Origin: Hippophae tibetana
Lineage: Eukaryota; Streptophyta; Magnoliopsida; Rosales; Elaeagnaceae
Direction of reading: 5' to 3'
Assembly (NCBI GenBank): GCA_037013495.1
Contig: CM072810.1
Span: 82,196,449 to 82,260,448 of the forward strand
DNA: 64,000 nucleotides
Part shown: piece by piece, positions 56,588-64,000 of the stretch
Layout: the number at the start of each line of letters is the position of its first letter
Numbering within the stretch: the first letter of the stretch is position 1
The notes under the pieces: model-generated
What the model was told of the DNA's origin: nothing
Database searches by the model: none
Seen by the model: only the letters and a program-made list of their open reading frames with translations
Program-made: the position numbers and the translations under genes

Positions 56588-57450
56588 ATGTCACTCCCTC
56601 TAGGTTCTCTGATGACCTGGGAGGATGTTTACAACAAATTCATGGGAAAATTATATTTCCACAAAAAAATAATAGAGTTGAGAGCAAAGATTTCCACTTT
56701 CTCTCATATGGAAGGAAAACTATTCCATGAAACCTGTGATAGGTTCAAACTATTCCTCACTCAATGCCCCCATCACAGCTTCCCTCTGCAGTTCTAGAAT
56801 CAATTATTTTATGATGGATTTATACAACAATGCCAGATCATTGTCGAAAATGCTACTGGAAGAGCTGTGAGAGAGAAGATAGCCTCATGGACGTACAACC
56901 TCTTTGAAATTTTTGGTGCAAATTCCCAACAAAAAAGCTCACAAGTGAGAAGATATGGAGTTCATGAAATCGATTCTAGCAATGAAGTTCAACAATAACT
57001 TGTTCAATTGACCAAGCAAGTTTCCCTTCTCACTACGCAAATCAACACCACAATTAATATTGTGGTTTCTGTAGCAATATAGGGCATGGTATTAAAGCCT
57101 ATCCATATCAAAGAGAAACACCAGTTGGACTTGAACATGTTAATTCTTTGGAAGCATATCAATAGAGACCAAGATTCGACCCCAATTCAAATACTTATAA
57201 TCCTGGGTGAAGAAATCATCCTAACTTCTCCTGGAGGCAAAACAATCCTCCTTTTGTCCAAAGCTTAAATCAGGCCAACAATTCCACCAGTCCATTCCAA
57301 GAAGCCTTCCCAGTAAACCAACCATGGAGGACAAATTTAATTCTTTTATTCAAGTCTACATAGATAACCAGTCTAAAACCAACCAATGATTGGACTCTGT
57401 GGAAGCTTCTATAAAAAATGTGAAAGTCTAAGTGGAACAGTTAGTTGAGC
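56588..57450 (+). pseudogene. Upstream gag C-terminal half in element C
   Basis: Starts abruptly inside gag with SLPLGSLMTWEDVYNKFMGK and continues LFHETCDRFKLFLTQCPHH. After a stop come FYDGF and ENATGRAVREKIASWTYNLF. Later pieces are FNSFIQVYIDNQ and DSVEASIKN, ending in the same VEQLVEHLQ tail seen at 34500-34657. It precedes the leader and the real gag start (57926), so the gag order is C-terminal half first, N-terminus second. Many stops. The zinc knuckle region (about 57060-57120) is hardly recognisable. Confidence 0.7.
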
Positions 57451-57925
57451 ATTTGCAAAGACAAAGCAAAGACTAACTGAATGGTCAAATTGGATAAAAT
57501 GAATTCAATGAAAAGGATACATTGAGTTTGTCATTTTGAAATTTCCAAGTAACATCTTACTAGAAGACGATAAACTTTAGTTCTAAGTGGGAGGTCACCC
57601 ATTATTGTATTTTCCTTTCTTTTAGTTTGTTTTGTTTTTATTTTAAGAATGTGTGTAATAAAATTCAAATGAAATAATAGAAATTAATTTGTTTCAAAAA
57701 TTGTGTTTATTCTTTAAATTTTGATTACAAAAGAAACTTAATTAACTTAGATTTTTCACTAAAAAAATAATAAATAAATAAAATTTTAGGTTCCTTGCGT
57801 TTGTCGTCTTCTTTAAGCTTATACATTTTGTCAAGTGAGAAATATTTCTTAGAGAATTCTACTATTTTTCAATTTAGGAGCTAGATACGTAAGGACGGGA
57901 TGATCAATTTCAACTACAAGTTGCC
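57451..57925 (+). other. Second leader block of element C
   Basis: Matches 34103-34499 of A' (complement), including GTGGGAGGTCACCCATTATT. Non-coding. Confidence 0.65.
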
Positions 57926-58190
57926 ATGGGAGATGCTTGAGATAGGCATTAAATGATGAAAGACTATGTAATGCCAATCATTGGCAATGCAAATTTTGGC
58001 ATACAATTGAAAGAGGCTACAAGGATCTATAAATTGAAAAAGATTCATTATTATTTGTTACCTTTCTTTTACGATATCCCTAACGAAGACCATTTGCATT
58101 TCATTAGAGAATTCTATGCTATTGTCCAAACCTTTCCATTGTAGAGAATTGATGAATACCAGCTTAGGATGAGGTGTTTTAATAGAGATT
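57926..58190 (+). pseudogene. gag: Gag N-terminus of element C
   Basis: ATG at 57926 gives MGDA, then two stops, then MMKDYVMPIIGNANFGIQLK and LPFFYDIPNEDHLHFIREFY, matching the start of the A' gag. It continues past a stop into QLRMRCF, and homology ends near 58180, where element E enters. The first two stops in codons 5-10 make translation from this start impossible. Confidence 0.75.
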
Positions 58191-58558
58191 GAGATATTAA
58201 CCAAGTTGATGTTTACAAATATTCTAAAGATTCTCAATTTCCTATAAATATCTTCAAGATCCTACGCAAGAAATAGACTTTTAATGTCAAATTGAATGCA
58301 AGGAATAAATTAGGAAGGAATTTTTTGTTTTAGTTAATTATTGTCCAAACCTTTCCATTGTAGAGAATTGATGAATACCAACTTAGGATGAGGTGTTTTA
58401 ATAGATATTGAGGTGTTAACCAGGTAGATGTTTACAAATATTCTAAAGATTCTCAAGTTCCTATAAATATCCTCAAGATCCTACGCAAGGAATAGATTTG
58501 TAATGTCAAATTGGATGCAAGGAATAAATTAGGAAGGAATTTTTTGTTTTAGTTAATT
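58121..58558 (+). repeat. 219-bp tandem duplication across the C/E junction
   Basis: ATTGTCCAAACCTTTCCATT starts copy one at 58121 and copy two at 58340. Both run to TTTTGTTTTAGTTAATTA. Each contains the end of the gag text of element C and the beginning of E, so the duplication happened after E inserted. Confidence 0.85.
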
Positions 58559-59011
58559 ATGGACTTTTTATGTTTAGAAATTTTTATTATAGTTAATTGT
58601 GGGATTTTTATTTTAAGTCTTTTAATCTTTTATTTTTAAGGTTGGATTAGGCCTAACCCATAACTAAATAGGCTCACTAGGTCCATTCCATCTATGGTTT
58701 TTTTTTCTTTTAGGGTTACTTGCTTATAAAGAAGAAGAGATTTGTAATTTTGAGGGAAAAAAGAATATTTATTAATGAAAAGAAAATTTACGAAAGCTTC
58801 TTGCTTTGCCTTATTGCATTCTTGATTAAATACTTGAATCTGACTTATTAAAGGGAGTGATCATCTTTTGTGGTATCTCAAGGTTTGGGTTTTATGGAAT
58901 TTTTTTCTTTAGGGTTCTAATCTTATCATCTTCAGCATGTTCTTAGCAAATCAATCGTTTCTATTCCTTTGAGTTTGTGGGTTCCTAGGTTGTTCACCTA
59001 AAGGGTTCGCA
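58190..59011 (+). repeat. 5' LTR of element E
   Basis: The right end GGTTCGCA precedes the primer site by five bases. The left end lies near 58176-58200 and is blurred by the tandem duplication. It contains GCTTATAAAGAAG (TATA-like) and AATATTTATTAATGAAA (polyadenylation-like). Confidence 0.6.
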
Positions 59012-59016
59012 TAATT

Positions 59017-59028
59017 TGGTATCAGAGC
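59017..59028 (+). other. Primer-binding site (initiator tRNA-Met) of element E
   Basis: TGGTATCAGAGC, exact match to the usual plant tRNA-iMet primer site. Confidence 0.92.
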
Positions 59029-59769
59029 CTTGGTTGATGAAAACAAGTTATCTATCTTTGATTTGAATTTTAAATTAAAAAAAATTTCCTTTGATTTTTT
59101 TTCTACATTCTTGATTTCTTTTTGCGTTCTTGAGTCACAAATCACAAAAACAAATTGTCCTTTAGAGTCTCATGTTTTCTTTCACTTTTGTTGTCATTGT
59201 TTTCGTATTTGGATTTTGTTTTGTAGTTTTCTTTGAATTCTTCGTATCTTTTTCTTGTTCTTTATTTTTGTGTTCTATTTATCTTTGTTCTTACAAAAAG
59301 GAGAAAAGGGCTTCTGTTTGTAGTTCAAAGAATAAAATTTGATAAATCGAAGTTGCAACTTTTAACGGCCATAACTTTCGACTTTGGTATCATAACAACT
59401 ATTATAATTTATTAAATCAAATATTGTTTTGATTCCTATAATCTCAAATCATTTTCACCTATGTTTCGTGCCATTTTCGACACCAAATTCCGTCGTTTAG
59501 ACCACTTACTGAGGGGTTAAAGATTTATTGTAGCTTTTTGTGTTGTTTTCACTTCTTATTCATTAGGGTTGAGATTTTTTTTGTGAATTTTATATTCATA
59601 GAAGCAATAGTAGTAGTAAAAAGAGAAAAAAGAAAAAAGAAAAGAAAAGGAGAACATAGTAGTAGATTGTTAAAGAATCTAGATCTTGTTTTCTTGTTGA
59701 AATTGGTTTTCCTTTATTTTGTTCTTTCTGCCCAAGATTGATTTAAAAAAAGAGAGGAGAATCATAGTT

Positions 59770-59950
59770 GATCAAGAGTCTTCCTTTAGAGTCTTCTTTG
59801 GTCAAGAGTCTTCTTTTAGAGTCCTCCTTGTTCAAGAGTTTTTCTTTAGAGTTCTCTTTGGTCAAAAGTCTTTTTTTAGAGTCCTCTTTGGTCAAGAGTC
59901 CTTCTTTAGTTTCATTTTTAGGTCAAGATTCTTTCTTTGGAGTCCTCTTA
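59770..59950 (+). repeat. 30-bp minisatellite in the leader of E
   Basis: Five to six units beginning near 59770, 59800, 59830, 59860 and 59890, built on GGTCAAGAGTCTTCTTTTAG. In one frame each unit would encode ten residues of the type QESSFRVLFG. Confidence 0.85.
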
Positions 59951-60084
59951 AGACTTTCCTTATGTCATACTTTTCTATTAAGTTTTTAGAATTCAGAATT
60001 TGAGATTGTCACCAATAAAACAGATACTTCTTGAGATTAATTGGATTTTTTGATTTTGTTAAGAACAAAAATGAGGTTGGCATG

Positions 60085-60235
60085 AGCTTTGAGTGGTAAA
60101 CAAAAAAAAAAAAAATAGTGTGAAAAAAGAGAGGCCAAAATAGTGAAAAAAAGAAAGGTCAAAGTAGTGATAAAAAGAGAGGCTAAAATAGTAAAAAAAA
60201 AGACGTCAAAATAGTGAAAAAAAGGAGTGATAACA
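60085..60235 (+). repeat. Second minisatellite in the leader of E
   Basis: About five units of roughly 28 bases on GAGGCCAAAATAGTGAAAAA, ending just before gag. Confidence 0.8.
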
Positions 60236-60303
60236 ATTTGATTTGAGAGAAAACATACGAGGTTATGCGTGGATTATCTCATTTTATTTTACAGGTTGAC
60301 AAC

Positions 60304-61270
60304 ATGAGTAAGGAAGTAAGGGAACCACAAGAGGTTGACTTGAAATTCTCTATCAAATATGTTCATAACCAATTTAAGAGGATGAATGCAAGGTTGGATG
60401 ATTAGAATCCTTTTCTGATTCTCAATCACATAGAAGAAGAAATTGAAGACATGAGTTCAAGGTAGAAGAAGCTGATTCCAATGTGGAAGAGAGAACCTGT
60501 TATAAATGGGACAAAAAGACTAGCTACAAAGAAGATATCAATATAGGTAGTATAAAGATGACAATTCTGCCCTTTCAAGGAAAAATGATCCTGAGTTACA
60601 CTTGGAGTGGGAAAGAAAGGTTGAGCATGTGTTTGATTGTCATAATTACTCCGAGGAGAAGAAAGTAAAACTAGCAGCTGTAGAATTTACAACTTATGTT
60701 GGTCTATGGTGGGATAAATTGGTGGTTAATAGGCGAAGAAATGGTGAGAGACCTATTCGATTATAGGAAGAGATGAAATTGATGATGCGTAAGAGGTTCA
60801 TACCTAGCCATTACTATAGGGATCTATATAGAAAGTTGCAAGGGCTAGTCCAATTCCATAAGTGTAGAAGATTATTATAAGGAGATGGAATTCGCCATGA
60901 TTAGAGAAAACATAGTGGAAGACAAAGAAGCGACAATGGCTAGATTCATTTTCGAGTTAAACATGGAAATTACTGATATGGTTGAATTGCAACATTACAT
61001 AGAAATGGAAGAACTACTGCAAAAATCCATTAAACTGGAGAAGAAAATCAAGTCCAAAAGGTTCAGATCTAGTTCGTCCTTTAGTTCTTCATGGAAATCA
61101 ATTTGGAAGGACAACAAAGCCGTATTTAGAACAAAAGATGAATAGAAGTCAAAATATTCAGTTGTTGTTCCTAAAGGTAAACCTAAAACAAAAACTCCTA
61201 CTAAGTCACGTGATATAAAGTGTTTTAAGTGCTAGGGACTCAAACATATTGCTTTTGAATGCCCTAAAAA
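60304..61270 (+). pseudogene. gag: Gag of element E
   Basis: ATG at 60304 opens MSKEVREPQEVDLKFSIKYV, then stops. Later pieces in order are SIKMTILPFQGK, EEKKVKLAAVEFTTYVGLWW, DKLVVNRRRNGERPIRL, KRFIPSHYYRDLYRKLQ, YYKEMEFAMIRENIVEDKEA and MARFIFELNMEITDMVELQH. This is a typical plant retrotransposon gag core. A zinc knuckle follows (C at 61221, C at 61230, then a stop codon, H, and C at 61260; CX2CX4HX4C spacing). At least five stops or frameshifts. The intact protein would assemble particles around element RNA. Confidence 0.8.
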
Positions 61271-61812
61271 AAGTTATGGTTGTATGTGATAAAAGAGAAA
61301 TCGAGAGTGCTAGTTCAAGTGATGATATAATGCCATATTTGGAGGATTTTTCTGATGTAGAATTGGAAGAACATGTGCATGGGGAATCACTTGTCACAAG
61401 GAGAGCCCTCAATATACAACCTAAGATTGAAAGAGATGAGGAGCAATATGAATATATTTTTCACACAAGATGCCATGTGAAGGATAAGGTATGCATGATT
61501 ATTATTGATGGTGGTAGATGTACTAATTTTTCTAGTATTTTGTTGGTAGAAAAGTTGAATTTGAAGTGGTATAAGCATCCCAAATCGTACAAGCTACAAT
61601 GGATGAATGATTGCGGAGAAGTGAATGTCAATAACAAAGTTTGGGTTCCATTTTCAATTGGAAAGTACGAGGATGAGGTTGTTTGTGATGTGGCACCAAT
61701 CTATGCTACTCATATTTTGTTTGGAAGACCATGGTAGTTTGATAGGAGGGTGATGCATGATGGGTATAAAAATAGATAGTTTTTTGAAATAATAACCAAA
61801 AAGTTGTATTAG
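61271..61812 (+). pseudogene. pro: Protease region of element E, interrupted by LTR F
   Basis: An open stretch runs to 61737. An acidic linker (SSSDDIMPYLEDFSDVELEE) leads into the retropepsin: FHTRCHVKDKVCMIIIDGG (active site DGG, usual for this lineage), LVEKLNLKWYKHPKSYKLQW and ATHILFGRPW. A stop follows where glutamine is usual, then FDRRVMHDGYKNR. The polyprotein is broken at 61812 by the target site of solo LTR F and resumes at 63645. Upstream of 61300 a frameshift separates it from the zinc knuckle. The protease would mature the particle. Confidence 0.8.
61808..61812. repeat. Target-site duplication ATTAG of solo LTR F (left)
   Basis: The second copy is at 63640-63644. Confidence 0.9.
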
Positions 61813-63639
61813 TGATGAGTGCTCAAAAAGTACTAAAATTACCATGATTTTATGCACATTAATTGATTAAAAATATAAATATATTTATATGTTTTATCAT
61901 ATATTTATATAAATTTGTCCTTTTCGGAATCACGGGTATTTTTATTGTTTTTCAGGTATTTTGGCTTAAAAACGTAACTTAAAAACTCAAAGAGGAATAC
62001 TTGAAGCAATACATCACAAATATATTAATAAATAAATGGGGAAAGGTCAACAAATATGGAAAAATTGGACAAAATAGGTCAAAAAGGAGAAAAATGCGCC
62101 GTCGCGCGCGCCAGCGCCCAGACCCGCGCGTGCAAGTGCCCAACCGCGCGCAGCACGCCCCACGTTCGCGCGCATTGCTCCTGCTCCCACACGCATCCGT
62201 ACGTGCAGCGCCTGCCTTCCGTGCGCGCCGCTGCCCATTTCGCCCCATTTTCGCGCACAACTGACACCATGACGTCATCAATGACCTCAACAATTGCACT
62301 CCGCATTTTCACAATTTTTAAACATTTTTTCACTCATTTTTTCTCCCCATCCTTACCTATAAATACCCCCTTTCTCTTCACTTCTAAACACACCTAAAAA
62401 CACACTTCTCTCTTCTTTCTTTCTCTCCATTTCTTAGTTATTAGTTTTTTTTTGTTTTTCTTAGTTAATTTCTCTTAGTTTTAGAGTTATGCCCTTTTTG
62501 GGAAGAACTAGTTATGTTTTTGTAATTTATTAGCTTTTTGATTCAATAAATGGGAGTTCAAATTCCACTTGGAGGTTTTCCAGCAACGGGAATAGCATCG
62601 AAGTTCTGTAAGGATTTTATTTTCTTTACAGTTATTTTTTATACTTTATTCTTACATGTTATATTTAATTTGTCTGCGATTAAATTTAACTCTGTTGGTT
62701 GTTAGTAAACATGATGTAATAATAACGTTGTTATGCTTGCGAAATATTAAATAGGTGAAAATCTCTAAAATGAATTGATTTTGTTTTTATTCAAGATTTT
62801 ATATTAAGAATGTTAGAGAGAAATATATTATTTTTCATTAAAAACTTAAACCTGAAAATTAGATTTTAAGGTTTAGTTATCCGATCTGATTTAGAGTAGT
62901 GCTCTTTTATTTGTTGGTACAATCGCCCGTTAGTTAGAGTGAAGCTCTATTTCAAAAGTTTTTATAAGAATTATTATCTGAAAATGTATTGACAACATGT
63001 TTTCAGTAATGGTTTTAAAACTTGAAAGTTAGTACTCGGATAACTAAATTCTTAGGTTTAATTTGGACACCTTGAATAAAGTTTAAACTGTCTAACCCCA
63101 CCAAATGTGGCATTTAAATGGTTCATTTTGAATCTCATAGAAAAATGAAATAATTTAATTAACCAAATTAATTATCAACTTCAACCATATGTGTTAATTG
63201 ATTTGTTTAGTTAATAAAGAATATCTAACCGCACCAAAGGTGGAATTCATATAAAAAAGGGAGAATCAATAAATATCAATTCATATCTTTAATAACCTAA
63301 ATAATATGAGCAAGCATAATTAACTTAGTTATTATATCCATAAATACTCAACTATTATAAAAGATAAAATTTGCATAAATATTTATTGAATCTATGTTTA
63401 TTTTTATGTTAGTAGATTAAAAACACAAACCGCAAAATATCGTGACAGGATGTTTAGGATTTAATTTCGTTTTTAAAAGTTTGAATAATAAATTAAAAAC
63501 CACATACATTCCTTCCTTAGATCGACCTTGGGAGTATACTTATCATTTTCTACGAAATGATTCGTGCACTTGCGAGAGTTTTACAAATATTAAAACCAAA
63601 GTATTGGCAAGAATCGACGATGCTGGTTTTCGCTCATCA
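61813..63639 (+). repeat. Solo Athila LTR F, inserted in element E
   Basis: Starts TGATGAGTGC and ends CTCATCA, flanked on both sides by ATTAG, with no interior. It is therefore a product of LTR-LTR recombination. The GC-rich island (about 62090-62275) is close to those of element 1. TATA box at 62358-62365. After it come a CT-rich leader and a block shared with all family LTRs. Confidence 0.92.
62358..62365 (+). promoter_or_regulatory. LTR TATA box
   Basis: CTATAAATACCCCC, about 85 bases after the GC-rich island; best-preserved copy together with that at 6198. Confidence 0.6.
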
Positions 63640-63644
63640 ATTAG
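63640..63644. repeat. Target-site duplication ATTAG of solo LTR F (right)
   Basis: Copy of 61808-61812. Confidence 0.9.
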
Positions 63645-64000
63645 CCTCTCTCAAACCTTTACAAGCTTATGAGCACCAGATTAAGATAGCAAGAGAGTGC
63701 AAGTTGAGAGAAAAACACAAGAGTATGGGCAAGAGGAAAAAAAGAGAGCAAGTGAGGTCAAGCAAAAAAAATGAGAGAAAAGTGAGCAAAAATTAGAGTA
63801 AAAAGTGTGCAAAAAAGAGAAAAAAAATGAGAAAATTAAAAGAATGATTGTATTTGCTAAAAACTGAGAGATTAAGAGTGCAATGATGACAAGGCAATAC
63901 GTATTTGTACTTTTATACAAGGATATTTATTTTTATTCTAACGATCTTAACTCATCTTTGTCTAGTGTCATTGTATCATTATTGCAGGACTTTGAGGATC
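63645..64000 (+). pseudogene. pol: Element E polyprotein, protease-RT linker (runs off the window)
   Basis: Directly after solo LTR F the translation continues LKPLQAYEHQIKIAREC, then a very Lys/Arg/Glu-rich stretch (KSMGKRKKREQV), as in the linker between protease and reverse transcriptase of this lineage. After a stop near 63795 and a frame change come QYVFVLLYKDIYFYSNDLNS and SVIVSLLQDFED, the segment that precedes reverse transcriptase. The frame is open at the window edge. The gene is non-functional because of the stop and the LTR insertion. Confidence 0.65.

Larger units (their letters stand above)
54633..58190 (+). mobile_element. Athila-lineage retrotransposon C, 5' part
   Basis: Plus-strand order: LTR, tRNA-Asp primer site, short leader, a gag C-terminal half, a second leader block, the gag N-terminus. 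Element E then breaks into gag near 58190. The 3' part is not in the window. Stops are frequent. It belongs to the same family as elements 1, A' and F. Confidence 0.85.
58190..64000 (+). mobile_element. Ty3/gypsy retrotransposon E (5' part, runs off the window)
   Basis: LTR, initiator tRNA-Met primer site, leader with minisatellites, gag, zinc knuckle, protease, then a solo Athila LTR (F), then resumed polyprotein to the window end. Its start is uncertain within about 20 bases because no second LTR is available. The gag-protease type with an IIDGG active site is typical of a common plant Ty3/gypsy lineage, possibly a chromovirus; reverse transcriptase would lie just beyond the window. Confidence 0.8.

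Noticed and set aside
59017-59028. tRNA gene remnant
   Set aside because: The 12 bases are the primer-binding site complement next to an LTR; no cloverleaf surrounds it.

Overview
This window is a block of plant (dicot-type) nuclear DNA. It is AT-rich, has no bacterial-style gene packing, and most of it is transposable elements inserted into one another. The evidence for a plant is an intron-containing gene for a GTD/zein-binding-domain (DUF593, myosin-binding family) protein, together with plant-specific retroelement lineages: Athila, Tat with two RNase H domains, Ty1/copia primed by initiator tRNA-Met, and an Ac-type hAT transposon. The species cannot be told from the sequence.

Layout. 1-1843: 5' end of a minus-strand Ty3/gypsy element (open partial gag, tRNA-Asp primer site, LTR). 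1844-3805: no gene; a possible LTR relic. 3811-4905 and 12199-12325: a decayed LINE split by a complete 7.3-kb non-autonomous Athila derivative (4906-12193, target duplication GTGTA). 12326-15152: non-coding, with a purine/pyrimidine fold-back. 15153-20847: a decayed Ty1/copia element. 20898-38832: a Tat-lineage element (target duplication TTATT) with an antisense extra ORF and a higher-order tandem repeat in its 3' region; its gag-protease junction is split by an Athila element (27552-36484, target duplication GGGCC) that has lost integrase. 39090-43388: a hAT transposon with an almost open transposase. 44169-46016: a solo LTR related to the LTR at 747-1843 (target duplication CATAT), rich in G-box motifs. 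46980-49143: the only gene that looks like an intact host gene. 49720-54180: gene-free, with one long-TIR MITE. 54190-54632: a DUF1985-like relic hit by a plus-strand Athila element (54633 to about 58190), which was hit by a second Ty3/gypsy element (about 58190 to the window end), which contains a solo Athila LTR (61813-63639, target duplication ATTAG).

The elements do not form a pathway; they record an insertion history. Perfect 5-bp duplications let the order be read: LINE before element 1, Tat before inner Athila, DUF1985 relic before Athila C, before Ty3 element E, before solo LTR F. One Athila family supplies six LTRs of about 1.83-1.90 kb, each starting TGATRAG or similar, ending CTCATCA or similar, and carrying a GC-rich island just upstream of a TATA box. 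Element names used below: D (1-1843), 1 (4906-12193), B (20898-38832), A' (27552-36484), C (54633-58190), E (58190-64000), F (61813-63639).
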